Assembly (NCBI GenBank): GCA_023014485.1 | Contig: JAJOZX010003215.1 | Span: 401,001-465,000 of the forward strand | Direction: 5' to 3' | DNA: 64,000 nt | DNA from: Bathynomus jamesi | Lineage: Eukaryota > Arthropoda > Malacostraca > Isopoda > Cirolanidae | Shown: positions 45,123 through 56,446 of the stretch, piece by piece | Position numbering within the stretch: position 1 is the first letter of the stretch | How the letters are laid out: every line of letters begins with the position of its first letter | The notes under the pieces: generated by a model | Told to the model about the DNA's origin: nothing | Database searches by the model: none | Seen by the model: only the letters and a program-made list of their open reading frames with translations | Translations under genes and position numbers: made by a program

Positions 45123-45281
45123 TAAATAAGATTCCACTTTTTGTTATTACGTTTATTGACCAATATCCATAACACTAAACAATGATGGAACTCTGAAACA
45201 TACAAACAAAACATAAACACATACATGAAAAATAAAGGCATCAGCATGAAGACACTAATCAATAATAATGAATATTCTCTA
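45123..45281 (-). repeat. 5' LTR of the Gypsy element
   Basis: This is the upstream LTR in element orientation, 159 bp, with about two differences from 38038-38196. It should hold the promoter, but I see no clear TATA box and did not assign one. Confidence 0.93.
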
Positions 45282-45308
45282 ATCATGACAGTTACGTTTA
45301 TTTAGAAT

Positions 45309-45336
45309 GGTGTGTGTGTGTGTGTGTGTGTGTGTG
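45309..45336. repeat. (GT)n microsatellite
   Basis: A GT run of about 28 bp just right of the Gypsy insertion. Confidence 0.95.
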
Positions 45337-46037
45337 CTCTTGTCTTCCATATGGAAGGGGTGATTATTGGCTTCAGTGGTTTGTAAACAACCCCAATCGA
45401 TTTGATTGATCAGTTTTCGAATGCTGCCATATGAATATACATCTAACAATATCAAAATTATAAATTATTTTATTTTCGGTTTGTAGATTTGAAAATTATT
45501 ACATAATAGTATTAAAATTATATTACTGAAAAATACCTACTAAGACTGTGGGATAACGCATTCTAATAAAAAAATAACCTGTCATCCACCTTGTACACAA
45601 TTCATAAGTTTAAGACAAATTTGGCGCATTGAATTTTGCATATTTTATATTAGACTATATATACTATCTTGACTATGATGTAGGCCTGCCTGGGGGCCTA
45701 CACACACATACACACATACGCGCGCGCGCGTTTGGTTACCATACAGGACCGCGACATTTTTACACTTTCTTACATATTCAATTCTGTATCGCGGCGGTTA
45801 AGATTCGGTAGAACACATCCACCAAACTCGATAGTGATATTTATACAGCGAGATAGAGAAAAAAAACAAGAATACTTTATTCTATACTCATTATGGCGGA
45901 AATTTGTATTTATCGAGATATTTATTTTCGAAATTATTAAATTTTAGCGCCATTATTCACTAGTCAAACCATCTCTTCCCGTGACGCGTGTAGTCATGTT
46001 ATATCATTAGCCAATCAGCGGCTGCCCCATTGTCACG

Positions 46038-46498
46038 CAGGGCCGGATTTAGGAGTGGGCAAAGTGGGCAGCTGCCCATGGGCCTCCACATCTTGGGGGC
46101 CTCCACATATTGACAAGCCATTATCAAAATAGAAAAACCCGAAACTAGAAAAAAACGAAAACAAAAACCCGATAGATGATCAACCAAAAAACACGCGCAA
46201 TACCACTGTAGTACATAAACTTTTACCAATTACTATTTGTTGTGTACTGATTATTATTTTGTTTTTATTACTTTTAGGCCTACTCTCACTATAATGGAAT
46301 ACCCGAGTAACCGAGGCTTTCATTTTTTGCAGAAATGAGTGGAATGGACAGACACAAGAGTGCACGATGTTTTGAAAGTGTATGTATGTTAATTATATTA
46401 TGAATCTTATGGATGACTTCAATTATGTCTTCCCCTAAGGTAGGGGGGCCTCCACATGGAGGCTGCCCAGGGCCTCCACACGTCTAAATCCGGCTCTG
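46038..46498. mobile_element. 461-bp hAT MITE (copy 2)
   Basis: The ends CAGGGCCGGATTTAGGAG and the complementary AATCCGGCTCTG have a perfect 8-bp duplication, TTGTCACG (46030-46037 and 46499-46506). It is almost identical to the copy in the Gypsy gag, apart from small indels, so the family moved recently. Confidence 0.95.
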
Positions 46499-46609
46499 TT
46501 GTCACGTGATACTCCCACGCAGGTCCGGCGGCTGAAATTTGAATTCAACAGTCGCTTTAGAATGGCTGTCTGTGGTGGGAGCTCCCAGTCCGAGTGGGAC
46601 GTCATCTAG

Positions 46610-46915
46610 GCCAGGTTAGGTTAGGGGTACTACTTACCTTTCCGGGTCCCGAATTCATTATGGGGTACCCATGCCCGGTTAAGTTAACTGTATGCCCTTG
46701 ACAATTGGTTAGGTTAAGTTGTGTTATTTTCGTTAGTTTTAACGAAAATATCACGACTTAACCTAACCAATTGTCAAGGGCAAACAGTTGACCTAACCCC
46801 GGCATTCAAGTAATCTTTGTGCTATCCAACGCCATAAGCGATTATACCCGGAAAGGTAAGATTAGGTCATTGTCGGGACCCGGAAAAGAAAGTAGTACCA
46901 GGTAAGGTTAGGTTA
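46610..46915. repeat. Inner palindrome with GGTTAGG motifs
   Basis: CCAGGTTAGGTTAGG and CTACTTACCTTTCCGGG at the left recur inverted at the right. At the centre, TTTTCGTTAGTTTTAACGAA and a stretch with CCTTGACAATTGGTTAGG pair over about 60 bp. Relatives of the central part occur near 54600, 55075 and 60617. Confidence 0.85.
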
Positions 46916-47619
46916 CTTCTGCCGTGAATATTACTGACGAGAATAGGTTTTTCTGGTGTATTTCATACTGTTTCGATTCATTCTGGCCTTTTTAGCCCAC
47001 AATTTCCGTCTTCTTCAAAGCCCTGGGAGGGGGTAGGTTTATCTCCATAACGGTGCATTTGCGTAAAAAATGGAGGTCAGATTCAATTGAAACAGCATGA
47101 AAAACACCAGAAAAACCTATTTTCGTCACTAGTTTGGGTGGATGTGTTCTACCGAATCTTAACCGTCGCGATACAGAATTGAATATGTAAGAAAGTGTAA
47201 AAATGTCGCGGTCCTGTATGGTAACCAAACGCGCGCGCGTATGTGTGTGTAGGCCCCCAGGCAGGCCTACATCATAGTCAAGATAGTATATATAGTCTAA
47301 TATAAAATATGCAAAATTCAATGCGCCAAATTTGTCTTAAACTTATGAATTGTGTACAAGGTGGATGACAGGTTATTTTTTAATTTTTTTATTAGAGTGC
47401 GTTATCCCACAGTCTTAGTAGGTATTTTTCAGTAATATAATTTTAATACTATTATGTAATAATTTTCAAATCTACAAACCGAAAATAAAATAATTTATAT
47501 TTGATTTTAATTGTTAGATGTATATTCATATGGCAGCATTCGAAAACTGATCAATCAAATCGATTGGGGTTGTTTACAAACCACTGAAGCCAGTAATCAC
47601 TAATCACCCCTTGATATAT

Positions 47620-48480
47620 AGTGAATTGAAAATCCTGATTGTTTGATTAATTTATATACAGTTAAAACATTGTAAATAATTATTTTTTGTGTTGCCAAAC
47701 TTTGTAGTAACGAATGTATGAGAGGCAGAAAAAATTCGTAACTGGCATCTCAGCCATGACGTCGATTTGGGGGTTGCAGAACTTGGGGGATGAATGGGGG
47801 AATAACTTGGAGTTGAAAATTGGCTGTTTTAGACTCGGTCAGGTGCGAGTAAAAATGCGTTTTCTGTATGACAATACACTATCTTCACTATGTTTACGTG
47901 TTGTATTGTAGCTGAAGTGAGTTTGAAAATCCTGTGCTACTTTGAAAGATAACAACCAAAATATAGCCCAGGAAGATAAAAGTATTTGTCAAAATGGCTC
48001 CTAACGTACCTGCAGAAATAGATTTATTTACAATTCCACATTCTAGAATGAAGGAATTAGTAAACACATATACACAAAAGGTAAGTCTCATGAGTACATA
48101 TGAATAAAAACAATTTGTAAGTCTGTGGTTATTTTGAAAAATTGCTCCCAGTCATTGTTTCTATGGATGGGTTTATCGTGGGTTTGGTAACTAAGTCCGA
48201 GATCTGAAGCCAGTCTGCAAAATTTTCTGACGCAAGCGCGAGCTGCTGGTTTTTTTTGGTATTAGTTACTTTTCAGCCCAGAATGTTTCCCGACAATTTT
48301 GAGGGGTTCTACATTAATGTCTCAACAGGTACAAAACATTTATCAATAACATTTCCATCGCAAATGTTTAGTTTATGAGAGAGTTATTTTGTTGAAAAAA
48401 AATTTTTTTTGAGGGAGCATTCTATCACCGCCATAACAGGAGGTGGCACCATCTAGTGACAAACTATGTAAACATTTTGG
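47620..48480. other. AT-rich sequence, nothing recognised
   Basis: No gene can be supported. The region shares short words with the foldback repeats around it. Confidence 0.4.
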
Positions 48481-48499
48481 TAAATTTATAGTTTCAACT

Positions 48500-48750
48500 A
48501 CAACTCATTTTGAAAAATAAAAATTAGGTTTTCCGGTGGTTTTTGATGTGATTCATCTGAAAATGACAACCATTTCCGTCGCAAATTACTCGTTTTGTGA
48601 TTTTCCCCCTCCACAATATGGGGGAATGCGTGCGAAATTGGGTTTTTTGGGCGGGGGGGGGGGGGGGGGGGGGATAAAAAATGAGTGATTTGCGATGGAA
48701 ATGAATGTCATTTTCAGATAAATCGCATCAGAAACCAACGGGAAACCTAG
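48500..48750. repeat. Foldback repeat with poly-G spacer
   Basis: ATCTGAAAATGACAACCATT with TCCGTCGCAAATTACTC at the left is complementary to GAGTGATTTGCGATGGAAAT and ATGTCATTTTCAGATAAATC at the right. Between the arms lies a run of about 22 G (48652-48673). A related repeat is at 53820-54085. The poly-G is a likely sequencing or assembly weak spot. Confidence 0.85.
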
Positions 48751-48752
48751 GA

Positions 48753-51500
48753 ACTGAACCTAACCTAATCTAACCTTACCTAATCTAACCTTACCTTATC
48801 TTACCTAATCTTATCTTACCTAATCTAACCTTACCTTATCTTACCTAATCTAACCTTACCTTATCTTACCTAATCTAACCTTACCTTATCTTACCTAATC
48901 TAACCTTACCTAATCTAACCTTATCTTACCTAATCTAACCTTACCTTATCTTACCTAATCTAACCTTACCTTATCTTACTTAATCTAACCTTACCTTATC
49001 TTACCTAATCTAACCTTACCTAATCTAACCTTATCTTACCTAATCTAACCTTACCTTATCTTACCTAATCTAACCTTACCTTATCTTACCTAATCTAACC
49101 TTATCTTACCTAATCTAACCTTACCTAATCTAACCTTACCTTATCTTACCTAATCTAACCTTACCTTATCTTACCTAATCTAACCTTACCTAATCTAACC
49201 TTACCTAATCTTACCTAATCTAACCTTACCTTACCTTACCTAATCTTACCTTACCTAATCTTATCTTACCTAATCTTACCTTACCTAATCTTACCTTACC
49301 TAATCTTATCTTACCTAATCTTACCTTACCTAATCTTACCTTACCTAATCTTACCTTACCTAATCTTACCTTACCTAATCTTATCTTACCTAATCTAATC
49401 TTACCTTACCTAATCTTACCTAATCTAATCTTACCTTACCTAATCTTACCTAACCTAATCTTACCTAACCTAATCTTACCTAACCTAATCTTACCTAACC
49501 TAATCTTACCTTACCTAATCTTACCTTACCTAATCTTACCTTACCTAATCTTACCTTACCTAATCTTACCTTACCTTACCTAATCTTACGTAATCTTACG
49601 TAATCTAACCTAATCTTACCTAACCTAATCTTACCTAACCTAATCTTACCTAATCTAATCTTACCTAATCTAATCTTACCTAACCTAATCTTACCTAACC
49701 TAACCTAATCTTACCTAACCTAATCTTACCTAACCTAATCTTACCTAACCTAATCTTACCTAACCTAACCTTACCTAATCTAATCTTACCTAACCTAACC
49801 TTACCTAATCTAATCTTACCTAATCTAATCTTACCTAATCTAATCTTACCTAATCTTACCTAACCTAATCTTACCTAACCTAATCTTACCTAACCTAACC
49901 TAATCTTACCTAACCTAACCTAATCTTACCTAACCTAATCTTACCTAACCTAATCTTACCTAACCTAATCTTACCTAATCTAATCTTACCTAATCTAATC
50001 TTACCTAACCTAATCTTACCTAATCTAATCTTACCTAATCTAATCTTACCTAACCTAATCTTACCTAACCTAATCTAATCTTACCTAATCTAATCTTACC
50101 TAATCTAATCTTACCTAATCTAATCTTACCTAATCTAATCTTACCTAATCTAATCTTACCTAATCTAATCTTACCTAATCTAATCTTACCTAATCTAATC
50201 TTACCTAATCTTACCTAACCTAATCTTACCTAACCTAATCTTACCTAATCTAATCTTACCTAATCTTACCTAACCTAATCTTACCTAACCTAATCTTACC
50301 TAATCTAATCTTACCTAATCTTACCTAACCTAATCTAATCTTACCTAATCTTACCTTACCTAATCTTACCTAACCTAATCTTACCTAATCTAATCTTACC
50401 TAATCTAATCTTATCTAATCTTACCTAACCTAACCTAATCTTACCTAACCTAACCTAATCTTACCTAACCTAACCTAATCTTACCTAACGTAATCTAATC
50501 TTACCTAACGTAATCTAACAACCTAATCTTACCTTACCTAATCTTACCTAATCTAATCTTACCTAATCTAATCTTACCTAATCTAATCTTACCTAATCTA
50601 ATCTAATCTAATCTTACCTAATCTAATCTAATCTTACTTAACCTAATCTTACCTAACCTAATCTTACCTTACCTAATCTAACCTAACCTAATCCTACCTA
50701 ACCTAATCTTACCTAACCTAATCTTACCTTACCTAATCCTACCTAACCTAATCCTACCTAACCTAATCTTACCTAACCTAATCTTACCTAACCTAATCTT
50801 ACCTAACCTAATCTTACCTAACCTAATCTTACCTAATCTAACCTTACCTAACCTTACCTAATCTAACCTTACCTAACCTTACCTAATCTAACCTAATCTA
50901 ACCTTACCTAACCTAATCTAACCTAATCTAACCTTACTTTACCTAATCTAACCTTACCTAACCTAATCTCACCTTACCTAATCTCATCTAATCTTACCTT
51001 ACCTAATCTCATCTAATCTTACCTTACCTAATCTCACCTTACCTAATCTCATCTAATCTTACCTTACCTAATCTCACCTAACCTAATCTCACCTAATCTT
51101 ACCTTACCTAATCTCACCTTACCTAATCTCACCTTACCTAATCTCACCTTACCTAATCTCACCTAACCTAATCTCACCTAATCTTACCTTACCTAATCTC
51201 ACCTTACCTAATCTCACCTTACCTAATCTCACCTTACCTAATCTCACCTAACCTAACCTAATCTCACCTAACCTAACCTAACCTCCTTTACCTAATCTCA
51301 CCTTAACCTAATCTCACCTTAACCTAATCTCACCTTAACCTAATCTCACCTTAACCTAATCTCACCTTAACCTAATCTCACCTTAACCTAATCTCACCTT
51401 AACCTAATCTCACCTTAACCTAATCTCACCGTAACCTAATCTCACCGTAACCTAATCTCACCGTAACCTAATCTTACCGTAACCTAATCTTACCGTAACC
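48753..51500. repeat. 2.75-kb degenerate telomere-like pentamer array
   Basis: Nearly every base falls in 5-bp units CCTAA, TCTAA, CCTTA, TCTTA or TCTCA, all in one strand direction. CCTAA is the complement of the arthropod telomere unit TTAGG. The mix changes along the array: CCTAATCTAACCTTACCTTA at the left, CCTAATCTTA in the middle, CCTAATCTCACCTTAA at the right. These domains look like local amplification of different higher-order units. It is not coding. Confidence 0.97.
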
Positions 51501-52230
51501 TAGTGGTGGGCACCGTTAACCAAAAAGTTAACTTCGATAACGATAATCCGATAATTTTACTACAAAGTTAACGGAAGTTAACGATAACTATTTCTTTACT
51601 AACATTTAAAAAAATCAAGGAAAAAAGCTTTAAAACCCATAGAAAATGTTTATTTATGCAAAATCCAACAATAAATAGGTATTTAACTATATTTTATCAA
51701 GTTTTGCAACTTTTTGCTTAATAACTTTTTTTTTATTTTTAATAAAAAATGTACTGATTACATGTTTTGAAACTCTTGTAACCACTAACCATTAACTAAA
51801 TTTTAATTTACCAGAGAATTATTATGGCGGGAACTGAAAGGTAAAATTAAATTTTAGGCACATTTATTAAAGACTGACATAATGTGCTGGTTGCCCTTCA
51901 GAAAGACCAACTTCTCAAAGTTAGGCCCAACTGCCAGTCTTGACCTCTTGGGCCTCAGGATGTCCTTGCCGAGAGAGAAGAGCCGTTCCACTGCGGCAGA
52001 GGACGGAATTGGCTGACTGAAGTTATGGCGATTTGAATTCATTCGCGGAGTGGTGATCTTCCGTGAATGACTCCTCGCAGTTAACGTGTTAACAGACTAA
52101 ATATCGAGTTATCAGAAGTTAACTGGTCCGATAACGATAAATGGAAATTAACTTCCGTTAATAGTCTGTTATAAAAAGTTAACTTCATTAATTAACTGTT
52201 ATTGGATTAACGCTTTAGTGCCCAACACTG
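51501..52230 (-). mobile_element. 730-bp hAT element in the pentamer array
   Basis: The ends TAGTGGTGGGCACCGTTAAC and the complementary TTTAGTGCCCAACACTG enclose AGTTAACTT-type repeats at both ends, a hAT-like subterminal pattern. CCTAA-like units continue to the right (52231-52250), so it inserted into the array. The flanking octamers CCGTAACC and ACCTGACC are only partly alike, as expected in a repetitive target. Confidence 0.85.
51854..52042 (-). pseudogene. hAT dimerisation-domain fragment
   Basis: The minus strand reads IPSSAAVERLFSLGKDILRP with KRSRLAVGPNFEKLVFLKGN and a stop soon after. This is the last part of a hAT transposase. It resembles the fragment in the element at 43739-45037 but is clearly a different family. 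The rest of the gene is deleted. Confidence 0.85.
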
Positions 52231-52336
52231 ACCTGACCTAACCTTACCTTATTGGAGTGATTCTGGTTCATCTGCCTCTGATTCGTCGTTGTCATGTAGG
52301 ATTCAGACTTTTTCCAGTCGTGGTCCCTGTCTGACA

Positions 52337-53249
52337 CTTTGAGGAGGGTATAGCTTCCAGCAAAAATTTGTGAAGAACTTGTTCTCCCGCTTGACATTGG
52401 AACAGGTAGTGGCTGAGATACTGACGAAAATATTGAGCCTTAATTCCAGGCTGTTTTGTCCTCTTTTATATCCCTCCAAAGTTGTTCAATGTTTTGCATA
52501 TGGATTTTGGGGTTTTCTGGATTCACAAAATTTTGAGAATGGTTCACCACGCTGTGCGTATAACCATAGTCTTTCAAAGTTAGATACGCTGCCCACCTGT
52601 CGGTATTGACGACTGACCCTAGAAGAATATACTTCTGGATTAGGGGAATAAGAGTGGCTGCGTCTCTCTTTCGAGCTAATGGCTCCACTAGAGGCATTAC
52701 AAAAAATATCTTGTTTACACGTTTGATTCCTCCCAAGACCCAGGTCTGGCTTAATAGTCTTCCACGTTTGTGCTTTCTTTTTCCAAAAACTGATTCGTCC
52801 TGCTCAACCACAATTCCAGGACCACCGATCAGTTCCTGTTTTTCGAACCAGTACTCCATGACCTCTGAACAAAAACTACGCCAGTCCATGCCTGTATTAG
52901 GGGAAAATTGCAAACAATGCAGAACTGTTTGATGATCACAATGATTAATGAAAAGCACTAGTTTCCAAGGTGGAATGTGAGTTCTCTCGAGAAAAGTGGC
53001 CTTATAATCGCTAATACTGAAATTACACCACCATCTTTTTTTTGTTTTGGGAATAACACAAGAACATCCACATTGCCACTGGTGTCTATCCGCATGGTAT
53101 ATACATGGGAGATCACAATTGTTACACTTTACTGAATTAGGCAAAACACTGTGCGAACGCAAAAAACTTGAAGATTCTTGGTTTTTACTATGAAATTTCG
53201 CTATAACTTGCCACTCATCCTCATTACAACCATCACATATAAGCGTCAT
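52337..53249 (-). pseudogene. Merlin-type (ISXO2/IS1016-like) transposase, one frameshift
   Basis: This enzyme family moves Merlin DNA transposons. The frame from 53249 gives 269 residues. The N-terminus (MTLICDGCNEDEW) has Cys pairs that may bind zinc (CNNCDLP, WQCGC). The catalytic part shows IVVEQDESVFGKRKHKRGRL, then VVNTDRWAAYLTLKDYGYTH, then NHSQNFVNPEN and IEQLWRDIK, the family's DDE-type positions. After KEDKTAW a stop intervenes, but the expected tail (QYFRQYLSHYLFQ, then VLHKFLLEAIP) is readable in the next frame down to about 52337. It is a single-frameshift, otherwise well-preserved gene. I did not identify its inverted ends. Confidence 0.88.
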
Positions 53250-53259
53250 TTTAAGACTA

Positions 53260-53815
53260 AACCACGATTATAAATGGGAGTGAATATGCCATAGTACAAT
53301 ACTTTAAATATACCAATATACCACTTACAGGTACCCATCGCTAAAGTTATTATTTTCAGTTATTATCCCAGTTATTATTCATTTGCGACGAAAGAGTTAT
53401 AGAAAAACTTTCCCATCTTTAAATGTACCTATTACAAATATCAAATATGCAGTAATCAAGTTGTGGTTGAAATTATAATAACAACAACATTTTTGAGGTA
53501 GCCAATCACAGGCCTCTATTTTGTCACGTGACCTAATCCAGCAAATCACCGACCGATCTGCTTCCTCCTTGATCTCCTATTTTCAGTTCAAATTCAGAAT
53601 TGCTTGGTGTTCTCCCTCTAAATGTAGTGTCCAACCTGTGGCCATGAGTGTATTTTTGGTAATTGTTATGTTAACTTAACATGAATATGTTATTATATTA
53701 TCATTTGTATAATTTAGGTTTCGGGGGTACGGGGTCAGAGCCCCCGTAAAGATCACACATCACAAATTGATCGGTATAGGGTTTTATATTTTTTATTTTT
53801 GAATTTCTGATGCTA
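53260..53815. other. Intergenic sequence, nothing recognised
   Basis: There is no supported gene. The right inverted end of the Merlin element may lie here but I could not pair it with a left end. Confidence 0.4.
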
Positions 53816-53819
53816 AAGG

Positions 53820-54085
53820 TTAGGTTTTCCATGAAACCTAGGTTTTTCTCATGGTTTTTGATGTTTCATGACATTCTTACCTTCATTTTTGTTGGAAATG
53901 ACTACCTTCATTTTCGTTGGAAATGACGAGTTTTTCACCCCCCAAAAAAATTATTCCCCACAGGTTCCCCAATATTGATGCGGTAGCAGATGGGGTATAT
54001 CTTAACAACTGGTCATTTCCGATGGAAATGAAGGTCAGATTCGCATGAATCATTATAAACCATGAGAAAAAACCTAGGTTTCATG
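53820..54085. repeat. Foldback repeat
   Basis: CATGAAACCTAGGTTTTTCTC with GAAATGACGAGTTTTTCACC at the left is complementary to TTTCCGATGGAAATGAAGGTC and GAGAAAAAACCTAGGTTTCA at the right. It shares the GGAAATGAAGGTCA motif with 48500-48750 and 58155-58345, so a dispersed foldback family is present. Confidence 0.8.
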
Positions 54086-54319
54086 GGAAATAGCAGTCTG
54101 GGCTGAAAAGTAACAATTACCATTCCCCCAAAAAAATTTAGCCATTGCCGATGCCGATTCTTTGCCTATATTTAAAAAAGAAGCAATTCCCTTCACAAAT
54201 TTTATTACTAATGTGAAAACTTTAAATTTAAATACTTTCCTTAGCCCACTCCACAATATATAGTATAGTACCAGAATTTGTTACTTGTATACTGTAGCTA
54301 AAATGCTGTTAAAAAGTTT

Positions 54320-54850
54320 TGAATTTGTAGTTTCGACCAACCACAGAATTTTTTGATGAAAAATATGTCATTCGAGAGCTCTTCAAATTCTGAATAACTT
54401 TTTTATTTATCATTTTGCTGGCAAATGAATGACAGTTGAATAAATTAACAGAACCATTTTAGCCAATCAGCTTCGTCCTAGATCGTGCCACACGCACAGC
54501 GCTTTCATTTGAAATCAGTTAAAATGGTGAGTCTGTGCAGTGGATCTATCTTACTTGTGAGTTGCCCCTGGTTAATTGAATGTCAGGTTAGGGCAACTGA
54601 ATGCCCAGTTAGGTCAATTGAATGCCAGGTTAGGTCAACTGTACACCCTTGATGATTGGTTAGGTTGTCATAATATTTTCCTTAGTTTTAACGAAAATAT
54701 TGGGTAAACTTTAAATAGCTGTAACTTTTTTAATATTCATTTGTGACAAATTTGCCATAGAAGAAAAGTGTCTTAGAATTGTTGAAACTACCGTACCTAT
54801 TGTAAAGACAAAATTCCTAAAATTCTGTGGTTGGTTGAAACTACAAATTG
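54320..54850. repeat. Inverted repeat with GGTTAGG-bearing spacer
   Basis: GTAGTTTCGACCAACCACAG at 54328 is mirrored by CTGTGGTTGGTTGAAACTAC at 54825. The spacer has three imperfect units of the kind CAGGTTAGGGCAACTGAATG (54585-54640), followed by the ATGATTGGTTAGGTTGTCAT motif. Confidence 0.75.
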
Positions 54851-54994
54851 ACCAAAGTTTTGGTAAATTTTTACAAGTGTACATTACAGGCTTTGTAAAT
54901 CAAAACTGTTTTCCTGATGGTTTTTGATGCGGTTTGGGTTAATATGTTTCTGGTCACATGACCTGAACTTTTGGTCAAAAATACATTTTTCTGG

Positions 54995-55192
54995 GTTAAT
55001 ATTACCTGCTCTTTTCAAATGTTCGTTATTTTTTATGCAAATTGTTGTAGAAAATAATATGACTGGTTAGGTCAAATAAATGCCTGGTTAGGTCAACTGT
55101 ACGCCCTTGATGATTGGTTAGGTTGTCATGATATTTTCCTTAGTTTTAATGAAAATATCGGGTAAACTTTAAATAGCTGTAACTTCCTTAAT
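54995..55192. repeat. Second copy of the GGTTAGG repeat core
   Basis: GGTTAGGTCAACTGTACGCC and GATGATTGGTTAGGTTGTCA, then TTTTCCTTAGTTTTAATGAA, match 54635-54710 nearly base for base, in the same orientation. Confidence 0.8.
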
Positions 55193-55353
55193 ATTCATTT
55201 GTATTTGTAGTCGGGGGTGGTATGATGTCATGCTACACTAGTGTAAATTCATTTGTATTTGTAGTCGGGGTGGTATGACATCGTGCTACACTAGTGTAGA
55301 TTCAATTGTATTTGTACTCAGGGGTGGTATGATGTCATGCTACACTAGTATAG
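55193..55353. repeat. 54-bp tandem repeat, three copies
   Basis: The unit holds ATTTGTATTTGTAGTCGGGG followed by GGTATGATGTCATGCTACAC and TAGTGTA. Each copy ends in the 12-bp palindrome TACACTAGTGTA (the last one is altered). Confidence 0.92.
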
Positions 55354-55906
55354 TAAGTCATTTGCCCATCCAATCACCAGAATTTTAGACTTACTGGCAG
55401 TTTTCTACAATGTCTGACTGTGAAGCATATCCCACAGTGTAAAATCAGAACTGGAAAAATAAAAAACAACCTTGGATAAACTGCAATGTAAAAAGAGCAA
55501 TCAGAGAAAAAAACAAAAGCATTTCATAAATTCAGAAGAACTAAAAATGGCACAGACTCTGAAATATATAAAAATAAATGAAGCATTTGCAAGAAAGCAA
55601 TCAGAGATAGCAAATGAGACCTGGAAAAAAGCCTAGCCAAGAATTCAAAAAACAATCCTAAGAAATTTTTCAGTCACTTCAATTTGAAAAGTAGAGTGAA
55701 AAAGAAAATTGGCCCCCTCCATATAGATGATAAAATTATAGATGATGATCTTGAAATAACTGAAGAACTAAACAAATACTTCTCATCAATATTCACAAAT
55801 AAAATTTAAATAATATTCCTGATCTTATACTACCAGGACAAGATTGAGAAATAAATGAATTAAGGGTAACAAAACTAGAAATCCTAAAAGCAATAGAAAA
55901 TTAAAA

Positions 55907-56446
55907 ATGGAAAAATCTCCAGGGCCAGATGAAATGCATCTAATAGTCCTAAAAGTTGCCAAAAAGAATATAGCACAGGCACTAGAAATTATTTTTAATA
56001 AATCATTGATATGTACTGAAATTCCAGAGGATTGGAAGAAAGCAAATGTGGCTCCAATCTTTAAAAAAGGAAATAGAAACTTGACAAAAAACTACAGACC
56101 CATCAGCCTCACCTCCATTATTTGCAAATTACTCGAAAGTATCATTAGAGGTAAAGTTACTGAGTTCCTTGAAGAGTGCAACCTTATAAATGATAGCCAG
56201 CATGGCTTTCGAAGTGGAAGGTCCTGTCTAACCAACTTGATTGAATTTTATGATGGAGTCCTATTGCATTTGGACAATAAAGAGCCAGTAGATATAGTAT
56301 ATTTAGATTTTGCAAAGGCATTTGATACTGTTCCTCATGCAAGATTGTTGGTAAAAGTTAGAGCCTATGGTATAAGAGGTCATATAGCTGACTGGATAAA
56401 AGAATGGCTGAGAAACAGAAAACAGAGTTCATCTAAATGGAAATAA
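55907..56446 (+). pseudogene. CR1-like reverse transcriptase fragment
   Basis: This 179-residue open piece covers the fingers and palm start. It reads KSPGPDEMHLIVLKVAKKN, EIPEDWKKANVAPIFKKGNR, NYRPISLTSIICKLLESIIR, the LINDSQHGFRSGRSCLTNL segment, and VDIVYLDFAKAFDTVPHARL with the first catalytic Asp. Just downstream, in other frames, PQGSVLGPLL-like and FADDTK-like motifs are readable (56470-56575), but stops separate them. It is not functional. Confidence 0.9.

Larger units (their letters stand above)
38038..45281 (-). mobile_element. Complete Gypsy-type LTR retrotransposon, minus strand, with two nested hAT insertions
   Basis: Two 159-bp LTRs bound the element, and the 5-bp duplication ATCAT lies just outside (38033-38037 and 45282-45286). 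The gag-pol gene is markedly richer in G and C than the AT-rich surroundings. In element orientation, a purine-rich tract (GGGGGGAGA) ends at 38197 next to the 3' LTR. The stretch just inside the 5' LTR (TGGAACTTTATAC at about 45107-45119) is a candidate primer-binding site. The LTRs differ at about two positions, so insertion was recent. hAT elements at 43111-43564 and 43739-45037 came later. Confidence 0.93.
45357..47611. repeat. 2.25-kb inverted repeat (foldback) with ~475-bp arms
   Basis: The left arm 45357-45828 and right arm 47131-47611 are inverted copies with high identity. They include (CA)/(CG)-rich microsatellite parts and matching small open frames on opposite strands, which are accidental. 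The 1.3-kb spacer holds a hAT MITE (46038-46498) and a second, inner palindrome (46610-46915). No transposase is seen and I could not define terminal motifs or a target duplication. Confidence 0.88.

Noticed and set aside
45629..47321. Pair of similar small proteins on opposite strands (MNFAYFILDYIYYLDYDVGL)
   Set aside because: They are the two arms of the large inverted repeat read in corresponding frames, run through a microsatellite, and match no family.
48753..51500. CRISPR-like regular array
   Set aside because: There are no unique spacers; all units are related pentamers in a eukaryotic context.
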